The notes: generated by a model not told the origin, from the sequence alone. 64,000 bases of DNA from JARRLC01 sp050290865 (GCA_050290865.1 JBNKIW010000001.1:179415-243414), one strand, 5' to 3'. Positions 45,155-56,810 are shown, counted from the first letter of the stretch. Program-made: numbers and translations.

Positions 45155-45300
45155 TATAGGTGATCACTGCTGACGAATTCTTGTTTATCGCAAACGAAAG
45201 CTGCGAACGATTTTGTAAGCGTGGCGTGTGTTGAGTAGTGTTGTGTGTGTGGCGTTGAGTTCAAAACCCCTCGCGCCGGGGGGGGCTGGAACACGGTGCT

Positions 45301-45585
45301 GGTACTGAGTGCCTCAATGACGGTAGGTCGCGCGTAAAGACCGGATTTGGGAGCCGATGCAAGAGTACCCCTGGCGAAATACCCTAGGCAGGCGAGGCTC
45401 CGGCCTCGTCTGCCGACGACAGACCGGAGAGCCGGTGGACAGGAACGACGGATTGCGATTTGTGAATTTCCTCTGAGAGGTGCGAGCCAGTTTTGCCCCC
45501 CCCAACCCCCCCCACTCGGCTCGCCCTCTCACCCCCAAACTACCCTGCAAAAACTCTAGCCGCCTCTCGATGAGGCGGCTTTTTT
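45301..45585 (+). ncRNA. Probable structured small RNA with C-rich loop and intrinsic terminator
   Basis: This non-coding stretch folds into successive helices on the plus strand. GGTACT (45301-45306) pairs with AGTACC (45363-45368), enclosing a GGTC/GACC hairpin. A 12-bp stem with TCCG loop lies at about 45387-45414. ACCGG/CCGGT with an AGAG loop follows at 45423-45436. A long bulged stem joins TGAGAGG-T-GCGAGCC (45474-45488) to GGCTCGC-CCTCTCA (about 45518-45531), closing a loop with two runs of eight C. It ends in an intrinsic terminator at 45558-45585. C-rich loops are used by many small RNAs to pair with ribosome-binding sites. No known riboswitch or RNA family was recognised. The 5' end is not determined and may lie further upstream. 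Confidence 0.6.
45558..45585 (+). terminator. Strong intrinsic terminator
   Basis: The nine-base stem AGCCGCCTC/GAGGCGGCT with a short TCGAT loop is followed directly by a run of T (45580-45585). It closes the structured RNA region and lies 127 bases before the start of the downstream kinase gene, so it could also act as an attenuator for it. Confidence 0.9.
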
Positions 45586-45711
45586 GCGTGCCGGGCATGG
45601 CGCATACCGGCCGTGGGGACCCAGCCTCGGGCGCCGTTTCACCGCACGGGAGAACGATTTCGACAGACTAATCCGGCAGAATGCCCCGGCAAAGGGTCAA
45701 GAGACAGCCGC

Positions 45712-48603
45712 ATGAACCGCCTCCTTGCCGCCATTCTCCTTCTGCTGGTCTCCTTTGCCGCGGTCGCGGCGGAAGGCGAGGCACCGCTGCGGCTCGGCAT
45801 ACTCGCCTATCGCCCCAAACCCCAGACGATAGCCCAATGGCAGCCGCTGGCCACCTATCTGGAGACCGTGCTTGGACGGCGGGTCGTCTTCTCGGTGCAT
45901 GATCACGCCGAACTCAGTGCGGCCGTGGGACGCGGCACGGTCGAAGCGGTGATCACCACCGCCAACCATTTCATCCTTCTCCAGCATACCAACGGCCTTT
46001 CCGCCCCCGTGGCCACGCTGGTCATCCGCGAAGGAACGCATGAACTCACGGCCTATGGCGGAGCCATCATTACCCGCGCCGATCGCGGAGACATAGACGC
46101 GCTGACCGACCTTAAGGGGAAGCGCATCGCAGCCGTCTCCCGGGATGCGTTCGGCGGCTTTCAAATGCAGGCCTACGCGTTCTCGCAAGCGAGCATCCCG
46201 ATACCGGCAGGGGACCGACTGCTTCTCACCGGACAGCCCCATGATCGCGTCATCGAAGCGGTTCTCCAGGGGCGCGCCGATGCCGGTTTCGTTCGCGCCG
46301 GACTGCTGGAACGCCTCGCGCAGAACAAGAAACTCGATCGAAGCCAGTTCAAGATCATCAACCGTCAGCACCTGCCGGACTTCCCCTACGCGGTTTCGAC
46401 CCGCCTCTATCCGGAATGGCCCGTACTGGTGATGCCGCATGTCGACAGATTTGCTGCCTCGCGCCTGGCAGCGGCGCTCTTCCAACTGCCTCACGGCCAC
46501 TTCAGCGGCGCGGCAGCCAGGATCGACGGGTTCGTTACCCCCGCCAACTATGACAGCGTTGAAAGGCTCATGCGCCGCTTGCGTCTGCGGCCTTTCAACC
46601 GCCCGCCGGAAATTGCGCTGGCCGATCTCTGGACACGCTACGCATGGTGGATCATCGCGCTGGCGGGATTGGGGGCCTCGCTCGCCGGCGCCAGCATCGC
46701 GCTGGTGATCCTTTACCGCCGGTCCCGGCTCTCCTTTCACGAACTGAAACTCCTGGCGGCGAAGGAGAAGCTGCTCCTCGCGAGCCTGGCCGAAGGCGTT
46801 TACGGTATCGATACGCGGGGGCGATGCATTTTCATCAATCCGGCGGCCCTGGCCATGCTGGGGTGCGCCGAGGATGAAGTCGTCGGGAAGGACGCGCACC
46901 GCACGTTCCATGTGCCGGCAGAGGGAAGCGCCTCTCATACGGAAGAAGAGTGCCCGGTCCTTCTCACCCTGCGCGACGGCGAGAAGCGGGAGGCGGAGGA
47001 AATGTTCGTTCGCCGGGATGGCCGGGCGTTCCCGGTGTTGCTGGGAGCGGCCGCCATGCGCGACGGCGACACCAATGTCGGCACGGTCGTCGTCTTCCAG
47101 GACATCACCGAGCGGCGCCAGGCCGAGGAACAACAACGCCGCTACAAGGACCAGCTGGAAGAGACCGTCGAGAAGCGCACCGCGGAACTGACGCTGGCGC
47201 GCGACGCTGCGGAAGCGGCGAACCACGCCAAGAGCGTGTTCCTGGCCAATATGAGCCACGAACTCCGCACCCCCCTGAACGCGATCCTCGGTTTTTCCGC
47301 CATGCTCCGCCGCGAGCTGCAACTGGACGACGCCCAGTCCGAGAAGCTCGACATCATCAACCACTGCGGCGACCACCTGTTGACGCTCATCAATAATGTG
47401 CTCGACGTGGCCAAAATAGAGGCGGGCCGCGTCCAGCTCGAGATCGCCCCCTTCGATCTTGGCGCCATGCTCCGCGAGGTCGCCGACATGATGCGGCTGC
47501 GCGCGCGAGAAAAGGGCCTGTGTCTCGTACTCGATCAGGCCTCAAAGTTTCCCCGTTATGTCCAGGGCGACGAGGCCCGCCTTCGTCAGGTGCTCATCAA
47601 TCTGGTCGGCAACGCCGTCAAATTTACGCATGAAGGTGGTGTCACGATCCGCGTCGGTGCGAGAACGGACGCCCGGAGCCAATTGCTCATCGAGGTCGAG
47701 GACACAGGTCCCGGGATCCCTCCGGAGAACCTGAAGCAATTGTTCAAGCCCTTCGTGCAATTGGCCGACGGGACGGCGCCGAGTGGCACCGGACTGGGCC
47801 TCACCATTTCGAGGCAGTTCGTGGAGCTGATGGGCGGGACGATCAGCGTCGAAAGCACGCCCGGCAAGGGCTCCATTTTCCGCGTCGAACTCGAGGTGGA
47901 CCCCGCAACCGAAGACGAGATCGCGGCCTTGAGAGGACCGGCGCTCGCCGGCGACGTGATCGGCCTCGCGCCGGATGAAAAGATCTATCGCATTCTCATC
48001 GCCGAGGACCAGCGCGAGGCGCAGTTGCTGCTCGGTGAGTTGATGACCCGTCTCGGCATGGAGGTCAAGATCGCCGAGAACGGGGAGCAAACCGTGAAAA
48101 TGTTCCGAGAGTGGCGCCCGCATCTCATCTGGATGGACCGGCGCATGCCGGTGATGGACGGACTGGACGCGACGCGGACCATCCGCAAGCTGCCCGGCGG
48201 GAAGGATGTGAAGATCGTGGCGGTGACGGCATCCGTGTTCAAGGAGCAGCAACAGGAGATGCTGGATGCGGGAATGGACGATTTCGTCCGCAAGCCATAC
48301 CGTTTCAATGAAATTTATGACAGCCTCACCCGGCAGCTTGGCGTGAAATATCTCCGTTCCGCAGTGCCGGAGCTGGCGGAGGAGGAGCCGCTGGCTACCC
48401 TCTCCCCCGACAAGCTCGCGTTTCTGCCCGCCGCCCTGCGCGAGGAACTCACCGGCGCGCTCGAAAGCCTCGATGCGGAGCGTATCCGCAACACGATCCG
48501 TCATGTCGAGGACATCGACCCGGCCGTCGCCCGCACATTGACGCGCTATGCCGAGAATTTCGACTATCCGGCAATTCTCAACGCGCTCGCGCAGAAATCA
48601 TAG
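45712..48603 (+). CDS. Hybrid histidine kinase with PhnD-like periplasmic sensor
   Basis: A 963-residue protein. A signal peptide or N-terminal anchor (residues 1-20) leads to a phosphonate/phosphate-binding PhnD-type domain (about 24-290; LRLGILAYRPKP, then ATYLETVLGRRV). One membrane helix follows at about 313-337, then a PAS domain (about 360-470), a coiled coil, HisKA with the phospho-His in NMSHELRTPLNAI (about 517), HATPase_c with GNAVKF and GTGLGLTIS, and a receiver domain with the phospho-Asp in LIWMDRRMPVMDG (about 809). The last 100 residues are helical, without a clear HPt His. The ligand may be an oxyanion, but this is inferred. A close paralogue follows. Confidence 0.9.
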   Translation: MNRLLAAILLLLVSFAAVAAEGEAPLRLGILAYRPKPQTIAQWQPLATYLETVLGRRVVFSVHDHAELSAAVGRGTVEAVITTANHFILLQHTNGLSAPVATLVIREGTHELTAYGGAIITRADRGDIDALTDLKGKRIAAVSRDAFGGFQMQAYAFSQASIPIPAGDRLLLTGQPHDRVIEAVLQGRADAGFVRAGLLERLAQNKKLDRSQFKIINRQHLPDFPYAVSTRLYPEWPVLVMPHVDRFAASRLAAALFQLPHGHFSGAAARIDGFVTPANYDSVERLMRRLRLRPFNRPPEIALADLWTRYAWWIIALAGLGASLAGASIALVILYRRSRLSFHELKLLAAKEKLLLASLAEGVYGIDTRGRCIFINPAALAMLGCAEDEVVGKDAHRTFHVPAEGSASHTEEECPVLLTLRDGEKREAEEMFVRRDGRAFPVLLGAAAMRDGDTNVGTVVVFQDITERRQAEEQQRRYKDQLEETVEKRTAELTLARDAAEAANHAKSVFLANMSHELRTPLNAILGFSAMLRRELQLDDAQSEKLDIINHCGDHLLTLINNVLDVAKIEAGRVQLEIAPFDLGAMLREVADMMRLRAREKGLCLVLDQASKFPRYVQGDEARLRQVLINLVGNAVKFTHEGGVTIRVGARTDARSQLLIEVEDTGPGIPPENLKQLFKPFVQLADGTAPSGTGLGLTISRQFVELMGGTISVESTPGKGSIFRVELEVDPATEDEIAALRGPALAGDVIGLAPDEKIYRILIAEDQREAQLLLGELMTRLGMEVKIAENGEQTVKMFREWRPHLIWMDRRMPVMDGLDATRTIRKLPGGKDVKIVAVTASVFKEQQQEMLDAGMDDFVRKPYRFNEIYDSLTRQLGVKYLRSAVPELAEEEPLATLSPDKLAFLPAALREELTGALESLDAERIRNTIRHVEDIDPAVARTLTRYAENFDYPAILNALAQKS

Positions 48604-48774
48604 TCACGAACGCAGCTATTCAGACGAAGCGAATACGCCCCGCGGGAAGCAGTGCGGCGTGAAAACTCAGCCCAAGTTAACCTTGTTGATTTAGTCTCTT
48701 TGCAATCGCTTCGCCGGATACCCGTCAGTCAAACATAAACATATAAATAACTTGTCTTGGCGGGGGCACAGGAC

Positions 48775-51700
48775 ATGCGACCGATGAAGCAAACGATCCC
48801 CCGATTGGCTAGGCACGACATCCCCGGCGCAGCCCAGTGGCGGAGGCCCGTAGGCCTGATCGGCCTGTGGGCGCTGCTGCTGTGCATGCTGGCTTGCGGC
48901 GTGTTTGCCCCGAGCCGCGCACAGCCCGTGGAGATACCTCGAACGTCGCAGGTATGGAGCACTGCGCGCATCTCGGCGGTCGCCGGTGAGGTTTTACTCA
49001 CCCCGGCGGAACGGGAATGGCTCACACAGCACGACCGCGAAAGGGTGATCCGAATCGGCATCACTGTGATCCCTCCGCAGATACTGAGCGAAAACGGCGA
49101 TTACACCGGACTTTCCATCGACTATATCCGCCTCATGGAGCGCAAACTCGACGTTCGCTTCAAACTGGTTCCTTACCCAACATGGAACGATGTCATCGAG
49201 GCAGCCAAAAAGCGCCAGATCGACATGATTTTCGCCGCGCAGCGGACCCCGGAACGCTTGTCCTACCTGTGTTTCACGGAGCCGTACATCGAACTGCCGA
49301 ACATGATCCTGGTGCGCAAGGACCGGACGAGCGGGTCCAGTCTGAGCGACATGAAGGGGTGGAGCGTCGCCGTCAGCAGGGGCAGCGCCGTTCAGGAATA
49401 CCTGAAAGAGAATTTCCGTGATCTAAAGCTGCGTCCCGTCCGGAGTGAACTGGAAGGCCTGATGAAGGTCTCGCTCGGTGAAGTTGACGCCATGGTCGTC
49501 GAGATATCGAGAGCGTCTTATTACATTGAAAAAGCGGGAATTCTCAATCTGCGCGTCGCGGGGGAGGCGGGCCTGCTATACCAGCTGCGATTTGCGGTCC
49601 GCAACGATTGGCCGGTCCTTTGCGAAATTCTGGACAAGGGACTTTCCACCATAACCGAACAACAACGGCAGACAATCGATCGCCGCTGGATCCTCATTGG
49701 CAAGGTAAGCATTTTCGCCAGTAGGACATTCTGGATTTCGATTCTGGCGAGTCTGAGCGTGATTACGCTGGCGATCGCGGCCACCGTCGCCTGGAATCGA
49801 ACGCTCCGGCGGATCGTCAGACGGCGCACGTCGCAGCTCCGGCGAGAGCTTGCCGAGCGAGCCAAGGCCGAAACGGCGCTGCGTGAAAGCGAAGAAAAAT
49901 ACCGCCGTATCGTGGATACGGCCAGCGAAGGCATCTGGACGCTTGGGCCGGATACCATGACCACCTTCGTCAACGTCCGGATGGCTAAAATGCTGGGCCA
50001 TTCGGCGGACGAAATGCTCGGCCGGCCTGTGACCGATTTTATGTTCGATGAAGACGCCCCCGACCACGCCGCAAGAATGGAGCGACGCCGCCAGGGGCTG
50101 ACCGAGCACTATGAGCGCCGCTTCCGCCATAGAGACGGCAGCACCGTGTGGACCTATATCTCCGCCACCGCCATCCTCGACGATGAGCATCGTTTCATGG
50201 GCTCCGTGGCGATGATCACCGACATCACGGAGCGCCGCCAGGCGCAGCAGGACATCGCTCTCTTGAACCTCGCCCTCAACAATGTGCACGAAGCGGCCTA
50301 TCTGATCGGTGAAGATACCAATTTCCTCTACGTCAACGAAGAGGCATGCCGGGCGCTCGGCTACACACGCGATGAGTTGCTTCGTCTGCGCGTTCCGGAC
50401 GTCGATCCCGACATGACGGGAGACCGCTGGCCGGAACATTGGCGTGAACTGAAAGCGAAGGGCTCACTCACTTTCGAGGGCAGCCACAAGGCAAAAGACG
50501 GCCGTGTCCTTCCCGTTGAGATCAACGCCAACTATTTCGAAGCGGAGGGGCGAAGTTATAATCTCGCCCTGGCGCGGGACATCACCGAGAGGCGCCGTAC
50601 CGAGGCTGAGCTTCACCGCTACAAGGACCATCTGGAGGAAATCGTTCAGCAGCGCACGGCGGAACTGCTGCTGGCACGCGATGCCGCGGACGCTGCGAAT
50701 AAGGCGAAGAGCGTTTTTCTGGCCAATATGAGCCACGAATTGCGCACGCCACTCAACGCCATCCTGGGCTTCTCCGCCATGCTGCGCCTTGAGCCGGACC
50801 TGGCCAAGGGCCAGCGCGAAAAGCTCGACATCATCAATCGAAGTGGCGAGCACCTGTTGCAGCTCATCGACGACGTCCTGGAGATCGCCAAGATCGAGGC
50901 GGGACGTCTGCAGCTTGAGGTCGCCCCATTCGACCTCGCCGCCATGGTGCACGACGTCACTGACCTAGTGCGGCTGCGCGCCGAGCAGAAAGGCCTCGAG
51001 CTGATCGTGGACCAATCCTCCGCCTTTCCCCGCTACATCAATGGCGACGAGGCGCGCCTTCGCCAGATCCTCGTCAACCTGACCGGGAATGCGGTGAAAT
51101 TCACGCAAGCCGGCAGCATCACCATTCGCCTCGGCCTCAAGCAGAACGCTCAACCGCATCTGGTCATGGAGGTCGAGGACACCGGCCCAGGCATCAGCGC
51201 GGAAGACAAGAAGCGCCTTTTCAAGCCTTTCGTGCAGTTGGGCGAAACGGGCGAGCAGAAGGGCACCGGGCTGGGCCTCACCATTTCGCGCCAGTTCGCG
51301 GAGCTGATGGGCGGCACCATCTCCGTGACGAGCGAATTCGGCAAGGGTTCCGTGTTCCGCGTCGAACTGCCCGTCGAACTCGCCGAGGAGGCGAGCATCA
51401 GCGCCCTGCTGCGCCCGGCCACCGCGGGGGAAGTGGTCGGCGTCGAACCCGGTACCCCCCGCCACCGCATCCTGATCGCCGAGGACCAGGCGGAAAACCG
51501 GCAGCTCCTGAGCCAGCTCATGTCGAGGATCGGGCTCGATGTCAAAACGGCTGAGGACGGCAGGGAATGCGTTCGGTTGTTCCAGGAATGGCACCCGCAT
51601 CTCATCTGGATGGACCGCCGCATGCCGGTGATGGACGGTATCGAGGCCACGCGGCGCATTCGCGCTCTGCCTGACGGGCGGGACGTGAAGATCGTGGCGG

Positions 51701-52080
51701 TGACGGCTTCGGCATTTGCAGAGCAACAGCAGGAGATGCTGGACGCCGGGATGGATCACTTCGTGCGCAAACCCTATCGCTTTGACGAAATCTACGGCTG
51801 CCTCGCAAAACAGCTTGACCTGCGGTACGTCTACGAAACCCGACCAGAGGACGCCGCCACCGCCGCGGCCGAACTCACACCCGCGATGCTGATGGCCCTT
51901 CCCGCGCCACTGCGCAAGGAGCTCAAGGAGGCGCTGGAGAGCCTGGACAGCGACCGCATAGACGGAGCCATTGAGCAGGTAGGCGAGATTGACTCCGAGC
52001 TGAGCCGTATTCTGTCCCGGTTGTCCGCCCATTTCGATTATCCGGCGATCCTGAAGGCGCTGGCGGCCGATGGATCGTGA
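48775..52080 (+). CDS. Hybrid histidine kinase with SBP_bac_3-like periplasmic sensor
   Basis: An 1101-residue protein. After an N-terminal anchor, an amino-acid-binding (SBP_bac_3) type domain spans about 90-310 (RVIRIGITVIPPQILSENGD, YLCFTEPYIELPNMILV). A membrane helix lies at about 316-341, followed by two PAS/PAC units, HisKA with the phospho-His in NMSHELRTPLNAI (about 655), HATPase_c (GNAVKF, GTGLGLTIS) and a receiver domain with LIWMDRRMPVMDG (about 948). The kinase core, receiver and C-terminal tail are very similar to those of the preceding gene, pointing to duplication followed by sensor exchange. ATG 48775 was chosen. No response regulator with a DNA-binding domain is adjacent. 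Confidence 0.9.
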   Translation: MRPMKQTIPRLARHDIPGAAQWRRPVGLIGLWALLLCMLACGVFAPSRAQPVEIPRTSQVWSTARISAVAGEVLLTPAEREWLTQHDRERVIRIGITVIPPQILSENGDYTGLSIDYIRLMERKLDVRFKLVPYPTWNDVIEAAKKRQIDMIFAAQRTPERLSYLCFTEPYIELPNMILVRKDRTSGSSLSDMKGWSVAVSRGSAVQEYLKENFRDLKLRPVRSELEGLMKVSLGEVDAMVVEISRASYYIEKAGILNLRVAGEAGLLYQLRFAVRNDWPVLCEILDKGLSTITEQQRQTIDRRWILIGKVSIFASRTFWISILASLSVITLAIAATVAWNRTLRRIVRRRTSQLRRELAERAKAETALRESEEKYRRIVDTASEGIWTLGPDTMTTFVNVRMAKMLGHSADEMLGRPVTDFMFDEDAPDHAARMERRRQGLTEHYERRFRHRDGSTVWTYISATAILDDEHRFMGSVAMITDITERRQAQQDIALLNLALNNVHEAAYLIGEDTNFLYVNEEACRALGYTRDELLRLRVPDVDPDMTGDRWPEHWRELKAKGSLTFEGSHKAKDGRVLPVEINANYFEAEGRSYNLALARDITERRRTEAELHRYKDHLEEIVQQRTAELLLARDAADAANKAKSVFLANMSHELRTPLNAILGFSAMLRLEPDLAKGQREKLDIINRSGEHLLQLIDDVLEIAKIEAGRLQLEVAPFDLAAMVHDVTDLVRLRAEQKGLELIVDQSSAFPRYINGDEARLRQILVNLTGNAVKFTQAGSITIRLGLKQNAQPHLVMEVEDTGPGISAEDKKRLFKPFVQLGETGEQKGTGLGLTISRQFAELMGGTISVTSEFGKGSVFRVELPVELAEEASISALLRPATAGEVVGVEPGTPRHRILIAEDQAENRQLLSQLMSRIGLDVKTAEDGRECVRLFQEWHPHLIWMDRRMPVMDGIEATRRIRALPDGRDVKIVAVTASAFAEQQQEMLDAGMDHFVRKPYRFDEIYGCLAKQLDLRYVYETRPEDAATAAAELTPAMLMALPAPLRKELKEALESLDSDRIDGAIEQVGEIDSELSRILSRLSAHFDYPAILKALAADGS

Positions 52081-52424
52081 TGCTCGCCGGTTCCTCGCAA
52101 CGGAACAGGAAATCGGTGGCGTCGCGCGCGAACCAGCTACGCCGTGCCAACGTCCGGAAGGAGAAAGGTGGTCTGCGCATTAGCTCTATCATAATTATTT
52201 CTTATCATCATCATCAACTAATCCGATTTCTGATTATGCCAATGCTCTGCTAGTTTAGAGTCCTAGCGGGGATAAGAAGCAGCCAACATCGCAGACCTCT
52301 CGCATCTCAGCCACTGGCGGTTCGAGAGCGCTGATGTGCAGATCGTCCGCAACACTGTTGCTCACGGGCGCTGTTCCTTGTCCACCAAGTCGTTCGATCG
52401 ATGCAGCCACGATTGGAGAGGAAT
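52081..52424. other. Intergenic region upstream of katG
   Basis: A 344-base gap. An AT-rich block at 52180-52245 contains TCATAATTATTTCTT (52189-52203), whose left half resembles a PerR/Fur-like box while the right half does not. This is a plausible katG promoter area. No RNA gene or oxyR gene is present here. Confidence 0.4.
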
Positions 52425-54629
<2,205 letters not shown>

Positions 54630-55101
54630 CCGCGCCCAGCGCTACGGCGCCGACGACGCACGCGATTCCGGGATGGTCTCACCCACCATTCCGGAATCGA
54701 TCCCCCCGCCTGCGCCTGCGTTCTCCCGCGCGTCAGCCAGAGCACCCCGAGAAGCGGAGGAGGCGGAGGCGCTGCTGCGCAAGACCCTCGGCGAGGAATG
54801 ACGCCGCCGCATAGGCCCAGGGGCCGGTTTTGGCTTCCTGCGATGCAGGGGGGCGAGCGGTAGGAGGCCGAAGCGCCGGGGTTGGCTGATGTCTGCTTTC
54901 ACCACGTATCAGCCGACCCATACAACAAGGTGGGGAACTCCGGCGGGTCGGTTTCCGCCGTTGAGAGCAACGCGAAATCGCGACCGTTGGTCATCAATGA
55001 GGCATCACTCAATCGGGTGTCGGCCCAGCCCTGCGGGGGACCAGGCGGCCGGATCACGATTGAGGATGGTTCGAGGTTGACTTGCCGCATGGACCAAGAG
55101 G
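54630..55101. other. Intergenic region between katG and the DUF502 gene
   Basis: A 472-base gap between convergent genes. Short frames cross it on both strands, but none has a good start or recognisable content. A near-palindromic stretch GGGATGGTCTCACCCACCAT-TCC lies near 54670. Nothing else is seen. Confidence 0.35.
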
Positions 55102-55755
55102 TCATCGTGGCCCAGTTCCAGCGGGATCCCCGGGTCGCGAGGCCGGCGGTGTGATGCCCATGGAAACATAGACGCTCATCAACCCGTCGACGCCACCCTC
55201 GGCCATCTCCACCCAGGCTGCCGGAACGTAGATCAATGCGCCGCCGAAAGGAACCGGGGCCGTCGGGATCAGAATGCCGAGGTAGTCCTCCTCGCCCAAT
55301 CGGATCGGCTTCGTCGATGGTACCAGCGCCAGCACGGCCGCGCCTGGCTTGCCGCCGAAGTGGCACCAGGCAGGGCTCATGTTCTTGAGGTTGTCTCCCT
55401 CGCGGGCGTCGACAACCGAAACAAAACGCGCCGCCAGGTCGTAAATGCTGGAGACCACAGGAATGCGACGGACAAGTCTGCCGATTTGAGCGATCAGCCA
55501 TGGGCCGATCCGCGACTCGACGAGAAGGCCAAGGAAATAAATCCCACCGCCGATGATGGCGAGGCCGACGAGGTAATGTACGAACTCCGACGCGCCAGCA
55601 CCGACGCCGAACGAGGCGAGAAATCTGCCAAAGGCACTGCTCGGCCCTATGTATTGGTTAAGCAGCGACAAGAGCCAACCGACGACAAAGATCGTCAGCA
55701 CCAGGGGGAGGGCAGCCAGAAGGCCGCTGATAAAGATACGCCCAACTCGGCTCAT
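55102..55755 (-). CDS. DUF502 inner-membrane protein
   Basis: A 217-residue protein with two membrane helices, about 9-30 (SGLLAALPLVLTIFVVGWLL) and 60-82 (VHYLVGLAIIGGGIYFLGLL). A conserved cytosolic or periplasmic domain follows, with IPVVSSIYDLAARFVS, ALVPSTKPIRLGEEDYLGIL and VPFGGALIYVPAAWVEMAEG. This is the DUF502 family (LIKE COV in plants), widespread in bacteria but of unknown function. ATG 55755 has a strong GGAGGAA upstream and sits exactly at the family start, so the 75-codon upstream extension is rejected. A double-hairpin repeat lies 200 bp upstream. Confidence 0.9.
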   Translation of the reverse strand: MSRVGRIFISGLLAALPLVLTIFVVGWLLSLLNQYIGPSSAFGRFLASFGVGAGASEFVHYLVGLAIIGGGIYFLGLLVESRIGPWLIAQIGRLVRRIPVVSSIYDLAARFVSVVDAREGDNLKNMSPAWCHFGGKPGAAVLALVPSTKPIRLGEEDYLGILIPTAPVPFGGALIYVPAAWVEMAEGGVDGLMSVYVSMGITPPASRPGDPAGTGPR

Positions 55756-55961
55756 GCTGTTCCTCCGACAATTGTGTGCAAATCGCAGTACTGGCAGGTC
55801 GCCCCGCAACCTCGGTCTCGGCAGAGGTGCAGTGAAGCCGCCGTCTCTATGTCCGCCGTATCGCTGCGGGAATGGCAGGCAGCCGAAACTGCGCCATTTC
55901 GCGCGAGCCGAACGTAGCGGATCAGACGGCGAGTTCAAAGGGCTGAACGGCGGTTTCCACG

Positions 55962-56128
55962 CTAGTACAGCCCGAGGCAAGTTCGCACCCTATTTGTCGC
56001 AAGTGCGCAAGCGAACATGCCTCGGAAAAGCTGTACTAGAGTCAATAACTTGCTAGTACGCTTAACCCGCAGGAAATCCTGTGAGAGCGTGCGGCAAGTC
56101 GGTCAGGATTTCCTGCGGGGCGTACTAG
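55962..56128 (+). repeat. Double-hairpin interspersed repeat, copy 3
   Basis: A 167-bp element bounded by CTAG at both ends and holding the two best-preserved hairpins. The left pairs CTAGTACAGCCCGAGGCAAG (from 55962) with the complementary arm ending at 56039. The right pairs GCTAGTACGCTTAACCCGCA (from 56052) with CAGGATTTCCTGCGGGGCGT up to 56128. It lies between two minus-strand genes that are otherwise unrelated. Confidence 0.9.
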
Positions 56129-56296
56129 GATCCTGACACCGAGCAGGAACATCATGTCGAGCGCCTTCAGGCCGGCAGCCCCACCGCCCGGGCGGTGTCG
56201 CCGTTGACCCGCGCAAGGAGGTGTCTGACCGTCGTCCCCGTGGGCCATGGGCGGAACTGGAGTGCAACAAGGACTGCACACCCCTCAGCCGAAAAA

Positions 56297-56707
56297 TTAG
56301 TAACCGCCCAACAATTCCGACAGCTTCCATACGACCTGACCGTATCCGCGATCGATATACACACCGACCTGTGCGATGAGGGCGTAGGCGGCTCCGATTT
56401 GCGTTACCGCGTAACCCGCTACGGTAAATTGAGCGAGGCTGAATACACCAATTCCAAACTGGGAAATATTCACGACACCAATTCCGAACTGACCAATTGC
56501 AACGATACCTTTCGCTACAACAGGAACGCGGTTGGGACGGTATTTGAAAGCGACGTGAACGAGCGGTAATCCAAGGATCTCCGTCTTGGACTTCCATTCC
56601 CACCCCCAACCATCCCAAATTTCCTGTGCTGGATAGGGTGCCCCGCATTTAGGACAGAAGAAAGCCTGTTCGCTGATATCAGCGCTGCATTCCCGACACT
56701 TTTTCAT
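56297..56707 (-). CDS. Zinc-ribbon protein with decapeptide repeats
   Basis: A 136-residue protein. The N-terminus is a zinc ribbon with Cys pairs CREC (4-7) and CPKC (18-21). After a Trp-rich linker (WDGWGWEWKS), residues 67-122 form a strictly periodic array in which Gln recurs every ten residues (Q73, Q83, Q93, Q103, Q113), each followed by small and hydrophobic residues (QFGIGVVNIS, QFGIGVFSLA). The period and composition suggest a beta-solenoid or a glycine-zipper-like membrane-associated fold. The gene is more AT-rich than its surroundings. It follows the pentapeptide-repeat gene on the same strand, with a hairpin between. The function is unknown. Confidence 0.7.
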   Translation of the reverse strand: MKKCRECSADISEQAFFCPKCGAPYPAQEIWDGWGWEWKSKTEILGLPLVHVAFKYRPNRVPVVAKGIVAIGQFGIGVVNISQFGIGVFSLAQFTVAGYAVTQIGAAYALIAQVGVYIDRGYGQVVWKLSELLGGY

Positions 56708-56760
56708 TGTCTTATCAGACTGTTCTTGCCACGGGGTTCTTCGATATAGCTAAATCAGCC

Positions 56761-56788
56761 GAGCCTCAAAATCATGATTTTAGGGCTC
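56761..56788. terminator. Hairpin between pentapeptide and zinc-ribbon genes
   Basis: GAGCC and GGCTC flank a perfect AAAATC-AT-GATTTT palindrome, with one mismatch and one wobble between, giving a 13-position stem just past the stop codon of the minus-strand pentapeptide gene. No T-tract follows, so termination is only possible. Confidence 0.4.
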
Positions 56789-56810
56789 CCCGAACAATTA
56801 CTGAGTCTCG

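Noticed and set aside
45181..45585. Permuted tmRNA gene (a GCGAACGAT stretch near 45204 resembles the start of a tag sequence)
   Set aside because: The following frame does not end in the expected Ala-Ala tag, and no tRNA-like T arm or acceptor end is present.
54882..55154. Plus-strand 90-codon frame between katG and the DUF502 gene
   Set aside because: It overlaps the end of the DUF502 gene antisense, lacks a ribosome site and has no recognisable content.
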